Shown piece after piece: positions 41,172 to 51,900 of a DNA stretch of 64,000 nucleotides. Origin of the DNA: Pseudomonas nitroreducens (GTDB taxonomy: Bacteria > Pseudomonadota > Gammaproteobacteria > Pseudomonadales > Pseudomonadaceae); assembly GCF_014204515.1 (NCBI RefSeq), contig NZ_JACHLI010000010.1:1-64000 (forward strand), given 5' to 3'. The notes beneath the pieces were generated by a model that saw only the letters and a list, made by a program, of their open reading frames with translations, was not told the origin of the DNA and did no database searches. Positions within the stretch are counted from its first letter, which is position 1. Every line of letters starts with the position of its first letter. The position numbers were made by a program, and so were the translations under genes.

Positions 41172-41794
41172 CAGATCAGCTTGTTCTGGCGGGCGATATT
41201 GGCGAGGTCGACGACCGAAGACACAGCCAGCTTGGTCTGGATGTTGATCTTGTGGCCGCTCACCGTTTTCGAACTCAGGTGCAGCTTGTCGGCGATCTCG
41301 CGGTTGGACTGCCCCTCGGCCAGCAGCTTGAGGATTTCCAGCTCGCGATCGGTCAGCTCGCTGAGATCGCCCTCCGCCGAGGCTGCGGTGTTGCTGTGGA
41401 AAGGAATGGCATCCCGGGGGAAGAACACATAGCCGTCGACGATCGTCTCGATGGCCTTCAGCAGTTGCCCGGCCGGCTCGCTCTTGCTGACAAAGCCGGC
41501 AGCGCCCGCCTGCAGGCAACGCATGGCGTAGGAGTCCTTGAGCTGCGCGGTGTACACCAGCACGCGGGTATCGAGCCGCTCGCGGGTGATGCGCTTGAGC
41601 ACCGAGAGACCGTCCATCTTCTCCAGGCCGATGTCGAGGACGACGATCTCCGGTCGCAGCGACTCGATCAGGCGCAACGCCTCGACGCCATCGGCGCACT
41701 CACCCGCCACTTCATGGCCGAGGGATTCCAGCGCCTGGCGGATCGCCTGGCAGATCAGGGGGTGGTCATCGACGATCAGCGCACGTTTGCTCAT
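41171..41794 (-). CDS. LuxR-type response regulator, RocA-like
   Basis: A 207-residue NarL/FixJ-type regulator. The receiver (about 1-120) has the acidic pair in ALIVDDHPLI, phosphoacceptor Asp in IVVLDIGLEKMDGL and Lys in AGFVSKSEPAG. The LuxR helix-turn-helix is at about 145-200 (LTDRELEILKLLAEGQSNRE; LHLSSKTVSGHKINIQTKL). It is transcribed first, followed by the kinase. The natural target is the convergent fimbrial operon, by analogy with RocA1 and cup genes, and this is inference. The upstream 317-bp gap to metE holds both promoters. Confidence 0.87.
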   Translation of the reverse strand: MSKRALIVDDHPLICQAIRQALESLGHEVAGECADGVEALRLIESLRPEIVVLDIGLEKMDGLSVLKRITRERLDTRVLVYTAQLKDSYAMRCLQAGAAGFVSKSEPAGQLLKAIETIVDGYVFFPRDAIPFHSNTAASAEGDLSELTDRELEILKLLAEGQSNREIADKLHLSSKTVSGHKINIQTKLAVSSVVDLANIARQNKLI

Positions 41795-42018
41795 GAATCC
41801 GGGCCTTGAAGAAGTGGGAGGAGCCGGCGCATCCGGCTGGGCCTGGCGAGTGGAAGTATGGTCGGATTTCCTTACCAGGAGAGGATCATTTCCTACTCGC
41901 CGTAGAGAAAATTTTGCAGGAAATCCGTTCTTTCGACTGCCAGTCATCCGCTGCCTCAGCGCAAGACTCACCTTGATCTGGCTCGAGACATTTCTTGATT
42001 CGCCCACCTCATCATGAG

Positions 42019-42032
42019 GAAAACTTGTTTTC
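42019..42032. promoter_or_regulatory. Palindrome in the metE upstream region
   Basis: GAAAAC-TT-GTTTTC, 80 bp before metE, flanked by CATGAG (42013) and its complement CTCATG (42055). MetR sites have TGAA...TTCA half-sites; the reverse strand reads TGAAAACAAGTTTTC, a partial fit. Confidence 0.4.
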
Positions 42033-42111
42033 ATCACGAGAACATTGAGTTTGTCTCATGAAGCGCTCACCCCGAAAATCTCGCCATCGTTGATTCAATG
42101 GAGAGATTCCC

Positions 42112-44409
42112 ATGGCACTGGCACACAACCTCGGCTTCCCCCGCATCGGTCGCGACCGCGAGCTGAAGAAGGCCCAGGAAGCCTTCTGGAAGGGCGAACT
42201 GGACGAAGCCGGCCTGCGTGCCGTGGGCCGCGAACTGCGCGCCGCCCATTGGCAGGCGCAGAAGGATGCCGGCATCGAGCTGCTGCCGGTGGGCGACTTC
42301 GCCTGGTATGACCAGGTGCTGACCCACTCGCTGACCTTCGGCGTGATCCCCGAGCGCTTCCGCGCCCATGGCGAAGCGAAGCCGACCCTGCAGACCCTGT
42401 TCGCCATGGCGCGGGGTGTCAGTGCTGGCTGCTGTGGCGCTCACGCACAAGAGATGACCAAGTGGTTCGACACCAACTACCACTACCTCGTCCCCGAATT
42501 CACCGCGGACCAGCAGTTCGAGCTGAGCTGGGAACAGCTGTTCGAAGAGGTCGATGAGGCCAAGGCCCTGGGCCACGCGGTGAAGCCGGTGGTGATCGGC
42601 CCGCTGACCTACCTCTGGCTGGGCAAGACCAAGGGCCAGGAGTTCGACAAGCTCGACCTGGTGGAGCGCCTGCTGCCGCTCTACGGCCAGATTTTCCGGC
42701 GCCTCGCCGCGCAGGGCGCGGAGTGGGTGCAGATCGATGAGCCGATCCTCGCCCTGGACCTGCCGCAGGACTGGAAGAACGCCTTCGAGCGCACCTACAA
42801 CCTGCTGCAAAGCGAACCGCTGAAGAAGCTGGTGGCCACCTATTTCGGCGGCCTGGACGACAACCTGGGGCTGGCCGCCGGCCTGCCGGTGGACGGCCTG
42901 CACCTGGACCTGGTGCGCGCGCCGGAGCAGTTCCCGAGCATCCTCGACCGCCTGCCGGCCTACAAGATCCTCTCCCTGGGCGTGGTCAACGGCCGCAACG
43001 TCTGGCGCTGCGACCTGGAGAAGGCGCTGGACGTGCTGCGCTATGCCCATGAGCGTGTCGGTGAGCGCCTGTGGGTCGCGCCGTCCTGCTCGCTGCTACA
43101 CAGCCCGGTGGACCTGGAGCGCGAAGACAAGCTGGATGCCGAGCTGAAAAGCTGGCTGGCCTTCGCCGTGCAGAAATGCGCCGAAGTCGCCCTGCTCGCC
43201 CGCGCCGTCAATGAGCCCGAGGCGCCGCAGGTGATCGCGGCGCTGGAGCAGAGCCGCGCCGTACAGGCCAGCCGCGCCGCCTCTCCGCGCATCCACAAGC
43301 CCGCGGTGCAAGCCCGCCTCGCCGCCGTGAAGGCTACCGACAGCCAGCGCCAGTCGCCCTTCGCCGAACGCATCGGCCAGCAGCGCGCCGGCCTCAACCT
43401 GCCGGACTTCCCCACCACCACCATCGGCTCCTTTCCGCAGACCTCGGCCATCCGCCTGGCGCGCCAGGCCTTCAAGCAGGGCAAGCTGAGCGCCGCCGAC
43501 TACACCGAGGCGATGCACAGCGAGATTCGCCACGCCGTGCAGATCCAGGAAAACCTCGGATTGGACGTGCTGGTGCACGGCGAAGCCGAGCGCAACGACA
43601 TGGTCGAGTACTTCGCCGAGCAACTCGACGGTTACCTGTTCACCCGCTTCGGCTGGGTGCAGAGCTACGGTTCGCGCTGCGTGAAGCCGGCGGTGATCTT
43701 CGGCGACCTGAGCCGCCCGAAAGCCATGACGGTCGAGTGGATCAAGTACGCCCAGAGCCTCACCGGCAAGGTGATGAAGGGCATGCTGACCGGCCCGGTG
43801 ACCATGCTGATGTGGTCCTTCCCGCGCGAGGACTTGCCCCGCGAGGTGCAGGCGCGCCAGCTGGCCTTGGCGATCCGCGACGAAGTGGTGGACCTGGAAG
43901 CCGCCGGCATCCGCATCGTGCAGATCGACGAAGCCGCCTTCCGCGAAGGCCTGCCGCTGCGCCGCAACGACTGGGGTCGCTACCTGGACTGGGCCACCGA
44001 GGCCTTCCGCCTGTGCGCCAGCGGCGTGCGTGACGAAACGCAGATCCACACCCACATGTGCTACAGCGAGTTCAACGACGTGATCGAGTCCATCGCCGCC
44101 ATGGATGCCGACGTCATCACCATCGAGACCTCGCGCTCGGACATGGAGCTGCTGGAAGCCTTCGAGAAGTTCGAGTACCCCAACGAGATCGGCCCGGGCG
44201 TCTACGACATCCACTCGCCGCGGGTGCCGGGCAAGGACGAGATGGTCAAGCTGCTGCGCAAGGCCGCCCAACGCATTCCCGCCGAGCGCCTGTGGGTCAA
44301 CCCCGACTGCGGCCTGAAGACCCGCGCCTGGCCGGAGACCGAAGCGGCGCTGGTCAACATGGTCGCGGCGGCCCGCGAGCTGCGCAGGGATGTCGCGCTG
44401 CTGGGTTGA
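42112..44409 (+). CDS. metE: Cobalamin-independent methionine synthase
   Basis: A 765-residue enzyme transferring a methyl group from 5-methyltetrahydropteroyl-triglutamate to homocysteine. N-terminal domain starts LAHNLGFPRIGRDRELKKA. The catalytic C-terminal domain carries the zinc ligands in HTHMCYSEFNDVIES (His, Cys) and NPDCGLKTRAWPET (Cys), plus a Glu. The linker LPDFPTTTIGSFPQTSAIR is typical. Length is normal. The presence of metE alongside cobF suggests that methionine can be made with or without B12. The ATG at 42112 has GGAGAG upstream. It is a single gene; the downstream gap holds tandem repeats. Confidence 0.96.
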   Translation: MALAHNLGFPRIGRDRELKKAQEAFWKGELDEAGLRAVGRELRAAHWQAQKDAGIELLPVGDFAWYDQVLTHSLTFGVIPERFRAHGEAKPTLQTLFAMARGVSAGCCGAHAQEMTKWFDTNYHYLVPEFTADQQFELSWEQLFEEVDEAKALGHAVKPVVIGPLTYLWLGKTKGQEFDKLDLVERLLPLYGQIFRRLAAQGAEWVQIDEPILALDLPQDWKNAFERTYNLLQSEPLKKLVATYFGGLDDNLGLAAGLPVDGLHLDLVRAPEQFPSILDRLPAYKILSLGVVNGRNVWRCDLEKALDVLRYAHERVGERLWVAPSCSLLHSPVDLEREDKLDAELKSWLAFAVQKCAEVALLARAVNEPEAPQVIAALEQSRAVQASRAASPRIHKPAVQARLAAVKATDSQRQSPFAERIGQQRAGLNLPDFPTTTIGSFPQTSAIRLARQAFKQGKLSAADYTEAMHSEIRHAVQIQENLGLDVLVHGEAERNDMVEYFAEQLDGYLFTRFGWVQSYGSRCVKPAVIFGDLSRPKAMTVEWIKYAQSLTGKVMKGMLTGPVTMLMWSFPREDLPREVQARQLALAIRDEVVDLEAAGIRIVQIDEAAFREGLPLRRNDWGRYLDWATEAFRLCASGVRDETQIHTHMCYSEFNDVIESIAAMDADVITIETSRSDMELLEAFEKFEYPNEIGPGVYDIHSPRVPGKDEMVKLLRKAAQRIPAERLWVNPDCGLKTRAWPETEAALVNMVAAARELRRDVALLG

Positions 44410-44429
44410 GCGCCGTTCGATGAGGTCCC

Positions 44430-45013
44430 GTAGGGCGGATAACGCTCCAAGCGTTATCCGCCGTGGAATCATCGACATGGCGTTGAAACATCGCGGACAG
44501 AGTCCGCTCCTACGGAAGTGGTCGCGCCCGTAGGAGCGGACTCCGTCCGCGATCGGTATCCGCCCGCAGCGCACTATCGGCGCGGGTCATGTCCGCTTTT
44601 GCGAGCCGCGGCCCTCCGGCAGCACGTAGGGCGCATAACGCCCCAAGTGTTATCCGCCGTGGAATCATCGGTATGGCGTTGAAACATCGCGGACAAAGTC
44701 CGCTCCTACGGAAGTGGTCGCGCCCGTAGGAGCGGACTCCGTCCGCGATGGGCATCCGCCCGCAGCGGAATTTCGGCGCGGGTCATGTCCGCTTTTGCGA
44801 GCCGCGGCCATCCGGCAGCACGTAGGGCGCATAACGCCCCAAGCGTTATCCGCCGTGGAATCATCGGCATGGCGTTGAAACATCGCGGACAGAGTCCGCT
44901 CCTACGGAAGTTGCCACGCGCGTAGGAGCGGACTCCGTCCGCGATCGACATCCGCCCGCAGCGTAATATCGGCGCGGGTGATGCCCACTATGCGGGCCGC
45001 GGCCATCCGGCAG
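44430..45013. repeat. Three tandem 196-bp repeats built from REP elements
   Basis: Copies start at 44430, 44626 and 44822 (exact 196-bp period; the third ends near 45013). Each contains a family-C half (GTAGGGCG...GCGTTATCCGCC), the unit TGGAATCATCG, an inverted pair of family-A REPs around GGAAGTGGTCGCGCCC, and the unique tail GCGAGCCGCGGCC. Copies differ at few positions, so the amplification is recent. It fills the metE-cobF gap. Confidence 0.9.
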
Positions 45014-45078
45014 GTGAGCCCAGCGTCCAACCGGGGTAATCTGCAGGCCTTCCCAACCACCGGCACGCAGGCCCTCGC

Positions 45079-45843
45079 ATGAAACAGCTGCTCATCATCG
45101 GCATCGGCGCCGGCGATCCCGAATACCTGACCGTCCAGGCGATCAACGCGATGAACCGCGCGGACGTCTTCTTCCTGATGGACAAGGGCAGCAGCAAGGA
45201 CAAGCTGATCCAGCTGCGCCGCGACATCCTCCAGCGCTACGTCACCGCCCCCGATTACCGCATCGTCGAAGCCGACAGTCCCGAGCGCGTGCGCGAAGGC
45301 GACTACGCCGGGCAGGTGCGCGACCTCAATGACGCCAAGCAGCAGGTCTTCGAGCGCCTGATCGACCAGGAGCTGCAGGACGGTGAATGCGGCGCCTTCC
45401 TGGTCTGGGGCGACCCGTCGCTGTACGACAGTACCCTGCGCATCCTCGACGCCATCCTGCGCAGCGGCCGCGTGCAGTTCGACTACCAGGTGATCCCCGG
45501 CATCACCAGCGTGCAGGCCCTCGCCGCGCGCCACAGGGTGCCGCTGAATGCCATCGGCCAGTCGGTGCAGATCACTACCGGCCGGCGCCTGGCCGAGGGC
45601 TTCCCGGACAATGCCGAAAGCGTTGTGGTGATGCTCGACGCCGAGGACACCTACCGTCAGCTGGACGACCCGCAGCTGGAAATCTGCTGGGGCGCCTACG
45701 TCGGCACAGCGGATGAAATCCTGCGAAGAGGACGCCTGAGCGACGTCGCCGGGGAAATCCAGCGCGTGCGCCGCGAGGCCCGCGACGCCCATGGCTGGAT
45801 CATGGATACCTACCTGCTCAGACGCCTGCCCAAAGACGAGTGA
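45079..45843 (+). CDS. cobF: Precorrin-6A synthase (deacetylating)
   Basis: A 254-residue SAM-dependent methyltransferase of the tetrapyrrole class. CobF methylates C1 of precorrin-5 with loss of acetate in the aerobic B12 pathway. Motifs: LLIIGIGAGDPEYLTVQA (SAM-binding strand), FLVWGDPSLYDSTLRIL and YQVIPGITSVQALAARH, all characteristic. No other cob gene is adjacent and I see no cobalamin riboswitch before it, so it is an isolated cob gene, as cobF often is in Pseudomonas. ATG start at 45079, right after the tandem repeats. Confidence 0.92.
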   Translation: MKQLLIIGIGAGDPEYLTVQAINAMNRADVFFLMDKGSSKDKLIQLRRDILQRYVTAPDYRIVEADSPERVREGDYAGQVRDLNDAKQQVFERLIDQELQDGECGAFLVWGDPSLYDSTLRILDAILRSGRVQFDYQVIPGITSVQALAARHRVPLNAIGQSVQITTGRRLAEGFPDNAESVVVMLDAEDTYRQLDDPQLEICWGAYVGTADEILRRGRLSDVAGEIQRVRREARDAHGWIMDTYLLRRLPKDE

Positions 45844-45851
45844 GCGCATGA

Positions 45852-45884
45852 AAAACGCCCTGGTGCAGGACACCAGGGCGTTTT
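45852..45884. terminator. Bidirectional terminator between cobF and the adhesin gene
   Basis: A perfect 14-bp stem AAAACGCCCTGGTG / CACCAGGGCGTTTT with loop CAGGA; A-tract on one side and T-tract on the other, suited to both convergent genes. Confidence 0.92.
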
Positions 45885-45935
45885 CATTGCAGGGCCGCTG
45901 CGCTGATCGCCAGCAGGCTGGCAATCAGTTGCGGA

Positions 45936-48900
45936 TCACCAGTTGTAGCCCACCGAGCCACCCGCGGAGAACTTGCCTTGGGTATCGGTGCTGCCGCCAA
46001 GCTTGGTGGTCCACTTGCCGTCGTTGGAAACATGCGACACACCCACCGAGACCGCCGACTGGCCATTGAAGGTGCCCACGCCCACGGCTGTGGTGCTGCC
46101 GCCGTTGATCATCGGCTGGGGCAGGCTGGCGATGGCGATGGCGCCGGCAATCCCCGCGCTGAGTTCATCGCCCTGCTGGTCGATGTCGCGCTTGAGGCTG
46201 TTCAGACGGCTGTCCGTGGCGCTGGCCATGGCGTCCAGGGCATCCGAAACCTGGCCCAGGTTGACCGCATCGGTACGCTGGGTTCCGGCGGCCACGTGGG
46301 TGATCTGGCGCTCGGCGCCGGCATTGCCCACGGCCACGCTGTTGTCGCGTTCGGCCACCGAGTTGGCGCCCACGGCCACCGAGTTCTTGCCCTTGGCCTG
46401 GGCTCCCGTGCCGATCGCGGTGCTGTTGGCCCCGCTGGCCTGGGCACCGGCACCACCGGCCACGGCATTCTCACCGGTCGCCTTGGGCTTGGGCAGGTTC
46501 TGGCTGTTCTTCACCTGGAACATGCCATCGGTGCCGTTCTGCACATTGGCCACGTCGCTCTCCACCTTGGTGACTCGCTCGGTGACCTCGGTGACGCTGC
46601 CCCCCATCTGGCCGATCATGCCGTCGACCTTGCTGTCGGTGTATGCCTTGGTCTCTGCCACCGCACCGTCGAGCTGGCGCAGGTTGACCGCATCGGTCGC
46701 CGCGCGGCCATCGGCGAGGTTGCTGATGGTGCGGGTCTGGCTGGTCTCGGCGTTGCCGACGGACAGCGTACCGGCAGACGCGTTGTCCGCGCCCGAGTAC
46801 TTGCCGGCGTAGCTTTCCGCACCACGACCATTGTCACTGGCACCCTGCCCCAGGGCGACGCTGCCGTCGGCCGAAGCCTGTGCGCCTTCGCCCACGGCGA
46901 CCGCTGCAACGCCACTGGCAACGGCATTGGCACCGATCGCAATGGAGTCCGCACCGCTGGCGACCGAGTCGGCCTTGACGGAGTTGGCATGGAAGTACTT
47001 GACGCCTCCGCCGTTGACGATGCTGGTCACGCTGCCTTCCAGGTTGGTCACACGGCTGTCGATGACCGCGACCTGCTGATTGGTCTCGAACAGTTGCGCA
47101 CCGTTGACTGCATCCAGGCTTTCGGCGCTCAGTTCGCCGGCCTTGACGTTGGTCAACTGAACGGCCTTGCCGGCGCTTCCCAGGCTGACCCTGTCGTGGG
47201 CCAGGGAGTCGTACATCACCGCATCGCCCATCAGTTCAGACATGCCGTTGATGGTGGTGTTGATGGCATTGATCGACGTGGAGTTGTCCGCCACGCGGCT
47301 ATCGATGTTGCTCAAGGCATCGCCGACGTTGCTGATGGTGGTGGTCGAACCATCGACGTTGGTCACCGTGTAGCTGGGCGCGGAAATCGAGCCATCTTCG
47401 TTGACCAACGAACCGCCGCCCATGGCGTTGGCGATGGATTCGCTCACGCCGAACAGTTGGCCGCCATTGATGGCGTCCTGGCTGTCCCTGGCGACAGTGC
47501 CGTTCGCCACATTGACCAGCTTGCGTGCACCGTCGGTGCCCGCGAAATCGACGGCCGCGCCATCGGTGTCCTTGCCTACAGTGAGGTTTTCGCCCACGGC
47601 AGACTGCTGCACCAGACCGATGCTGCCGCTGTTGATGTTGTTGGTGATGGTTGAGATATCGCCTTCGACAGTGGTGACTCGGCTATCGAGGACGCTGATA
47701 TTGCCCTCGTTAACCGTTACACGATTGTCCAGGACACTGATGTCGCCTTCGTTGACGGTGACGCGATTGTCCAGGCTGCTGATATCGCCTTCGTTGATCG
47801 TCACGCGGTTGTCGAGGCTGGAAATCGAGGTGGTGTTCTGCTCCACCTGTTGATTGGTCGCGAACAGCTGCGAACCATTCACCGCATCCTGGCTGTCTTC
47901 TGCCAGGGTACCGGCCGCTACGTTGACCAGTTGGCGCGCACCATCAGTGCCCGCGAAATCGACGGCCGCGCCATCGGTGTCCTTGCCCACGGTGAGGTTC
48001 TCACCTGCCGCGGACTGCTGCACCAGACCGATACTGCCGGTGTTGATGTTGTTGGTGATGGTGGAAATATCGCCTTCGACAGTGGTGACTCGGCTATCGA
48101 GGACGCTGATATTGCCCTCGTTAACCGTTACACGATTGTCCAGGACACTGATGTCGCCTTCGTTGACGGTGACGCGATTGTCCAGGCTGCTGATATCACC
48201 TTCATTGATCGTCACACGGTTATCGAGGCTGGAAATCGAGGTGGTGTTGTTGGCGATTTCAGTGGTGTTCTGCTCGACCTGCTGATTGGTCGCGAACAGC
48301 TGCGAACCATTCACCGCATCCTGGCTGTCTTCTGCCAGGGTACCGGCCGCTACATTGACCAGCTTGCGTGCACCGTTGGTGCCGGCGAAGTCGACGGCCG
48401 CGCCATCGGTGTCCTTGCCCACGGTGAGGTTTTCACCGGCAGCGGACTGCTGCACCAGACCAATGCTGCCGCTATTGATGTTGTTGGTGAGGTTGGAGAT
48501 ATCACCTTCAACGTTGGTAACGCGGTTGTCGAGGACGCTGATATCGCCTTCGTTGACCGTCACGCGATTGTCCAGATTGGAAATCGACGTGGTGTTGTTG
48601 GAGATATCGGTAGTGTTCTGGAACGTACGGCTATCGATGTTGCTCAAGGCATCGCCGACGTTGTTGATGGTGGTGGTCGAACCATCGGCATTGGTCACGG
48701 TGTAGCTGGGCGCGGAAATCGAGCCATCTTCGTTGACCAACGAACCGCCGCCCATGGCGTTGGCGATGGATTCACTCACGCCGAACAGTTGGCCGCCATT
48801 GATGGCGTCCTGGCTGTCCCTGGCGACAGTGCCGTTCGCCACATTGATCAGCTTGCGTGCGCCGTCGGTGCCCGCGAAGTCGACGGCCGCGCCATCGGTG

Positions 48901-51900
48901 TCCTTGCCTACAGTGAGGTTTTCGCCCACGGCAGACTGCTGCACCAGACCGATGCTGCCGGTGTTGATGTTATTGGTGATGGTGGAGATATCACCTTCGA
49001 CAGTGGTGACTCGGCTATCGAGGACGCTGATATTGCCCTCGTTAACCGTTACACGGCTGTCCAGGACGCTGATGTTGCCTTCGTTGACGGTGACGCGATT
49101 GTCTAGGCTGCTGATATCGCCTTCGTTGATCGTCACGCGGTTGTCGAGGCTGGAAATCGAGGTGGTGTTCTGCTCCACCTGCTGGTTGGTCGCGTACAGC
49201 TGCGCACCGTTCACCGCCTCCTGGCTGTCTTCTGCCAGGTTTCCGGCCGCTACATTGACCAGCTTGCGTGCACCGTCGGTGCCCGCGAAGTCGACGGCTG
49301 CACCATCGGTGTCCTTGCCCACGGTGAGGTTTTCACCGGCAGCGAGCTGCTGCACCAGACCGATACTGCCGCTGTTGATGTTGTTGGTGAGGTTGGAGAT
49401 ATCACCTTCAACGTTGGTAACGCGGTTGTCGAGGACGCTGATATCGCCTTCGTTGACCGTCACGCGATTGTCCAGATTGGAAATCGACGTGGTGTTGTTG
49501 GAGATATCGGTGGTGTTCTGGAACGTACGGCTATCGATGTTGCTCAACACATCGCCGACGTTGTTGATGGTCGTGGTCGAACCATCGACGTTGGTCACCG
49601 TGTAGCTGGGCGCGGAAATAGAGCCATCTTCGTTGACCAACGAACCGCCGCCCATGGCGTTGGCGATGGATTCGCTCACGCCGAACAGTTGGCCGCCATT
49701 GATGGCGTCCTGGCTGTCTTTGGCGACAGTGCCGTTTGCCACATTGATCAGCTTGCGTGCACCTTCGGTGCCGGCGAAGTCGACAGCCGCGCCATCGGTG
49801 TCCTTACCCACGGTCAGATTTTCGCCCACGGCAGACTGCTGCACCAGGCCGATGCTGCCGCTATTGATGTTGTTGGTGAGGCTGGAGATATCGCCTTCAA
49901 CGCTGGTAACGCGGTTGTCGAGGACGTTGATATTGCCTTCGTTAACGGTGACGCGATTGTCCAGGCTGCTGATATCGCCTTCGTTGATCGTCACGCGGTT
50001 GTCGAGGCTGGAAATCGAGGTGGTGTTTTGCTCCACCTGCTGGTTGGTCGCGAACAGCTGCGAACCGTTCACCGCATCCTGGCTGTCTTCTGCCAGGGTT
50101 CCGGCCGCTACATTGACCAGCTTGCGTGCACCTTCGGTGCCGGCGAAGTCGACAGCCGCGCCATCGGTGTCCTTACCCACGGTCAGATTTTCGCCCACGG
50201 CAGACTGCTGCACCAGACCGATGCTGCCGCTATTGATGTTGTTGGTGAGGTTGGAGATATCACCTTCAACGCTGGTAACGCGGTTGTCGAGGACGCTGAT
50301 ATTGCCTTCGTTAACCGTTACCCGATTGTCCAGAACACTGATATCGCCTTCGTTGACCGTCACGCGATTGTCCAGATTGGAAATCGACGTGGTGTTGTTG
50401 GAGATATCGGTGGTGTTCTGGAACGTACGGCTATCGATGTTGCTCAACGCATCGCCGACGTTGTTGATGGTGGTGGTCGAACCATCGACGTTGGTCACCG
50501 TGTAGCTGGGCGCGGAAATAGAGCCGTCTTCGTTGACCAACGAACCGCCGCCCATGGCGTTGGCGATGGATTCGCTCACGCCGAACAGCTGGCCGCCATT
50601 GATGGCGTCTTGGCTGTCCTTGGCGACAGTGCCGTTTGCCACATTGATCAGCTTGCGTGCACCGTCGGTGCCGGCGAAGTCGACAGCCACGCCATCAGTG
50701 TCCTTGCCTACAGTGAGGTTTTCGCCCACGGCAGACTGCTGCACCAGACCGATGCTGCCGCTATTGATGTTGTTGGTGAGGTTGGAGATATCACCTTCAA
50801 CGCTGGTAACGCGGTTGTCGAGGACGCTGATATTGCCTTCGTTGACCGTCACGCGGTTGTCGAGGTTGGAGATTGACGTGGTGTTGTTAGCGATGTTGGT
50901 GGTGTTCTGTTCCACCTGCTGATTGGTTGCGAACAGCTGCGAACCATTCACGGCGTCGCTGCTTTCGGCAGAAAGCTCACCAGCTTCAACGTTGGTCAAC
51001 CGGACCGGCGTACCAACACTGCCGAAGGAAACCTTGTCGTGATCCGCCGAGTCGTAACTCACCGCGTCGGCGAGTACGCCACCCATGTTGTTGATGGTGG
51101 TGTTGATCGAAGAAATATCGCCTTCATTGATCGTCACACGATTATCCAGGTTGGAAATCGACGTGGTGTTGTTGGCGATGTTGGTGGTGTTCTGTTCCAC
51201 CTGTTGATTGGTCGCGAACAGCTGCGAGCCATTCACCGCATCCTGGCTGTCTTCTGCCAGGGTACCGGCCGCTACATTGACCAGCTTGCGTGCACCGTCG
51301 GTGCCCGCGAAGTCGACGGCTGCGCCATCGGTGTCCTTGCCCACGGTGAGGTTTTCACCGGCAGCGAGCTGCTGCACCAGACCAATGCTGCCGCTATTGA
51401 TGTTGTTGGTGATAGTGGAGATATCGCCTTCGACGTTGGTAACGCGGTTGTCGAGGACGTTGATATCGCCTTCGTTGACCGTCACGCGGTTATCCAGATT
51501 GGAAATCGACGTGGTGTTGTTGGCGATATCGGTGGTGTTCTGTTCCACCTGTTGATTGGTTGCGAACAGCTGAGAACCATTCACCGCATCCTGGCTATCT
51601 TCTGCCAGGGTACCGGCCGCTACATTGACCAGCTTGCGTGCACCGTCAGTACCCGCGAAATCGACGGCCGCGCCATCGGTGTCCTTGCCCACGGTGAGGT
51701 TTTCACCGGCAGCAGACTGCTGCACCAGACCGATGGTGCCGCTATTCAAATTGGATATCAGATAGCTGATATCGGAGGTGTTCTGTACGGTACGCGCATC
51801 AATACTGATAGCGCGACCATCGATATTGATGATGTCCGAGGAGTTGCGCGCAACTTGAGCATCGATGGTGGCAATATTGATTTCATTAGTGGTGACTCGG

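Noticed and set aside
41200..42037. N-terminally extended response regulator starting at 42037
   Set aside because: The receiver domain begins at MSKRALIVDDHPLI (41794); the extra 81 residues lie in the promoter gap and match nothing.
44430..45013. CRISPR-like array
   Set aside because: Units are 196 bp, contiguous and near-identical throughout; there are no short repeats with unique spacers and no cas genes.
45000..45078. Cobalamin riboswitch before cobF
   Set aside because: The short leader after the tandem repeats lacks a B12-box-like sequence or the needed length.
45978..51555. Long plus-strand open frames across the adhesin gene
   Set aside because: They are antisense to a gene with clear ESPR, head, stalk and YadA anchor; repeated frames simply mirror its repeats and low-stop codon use.
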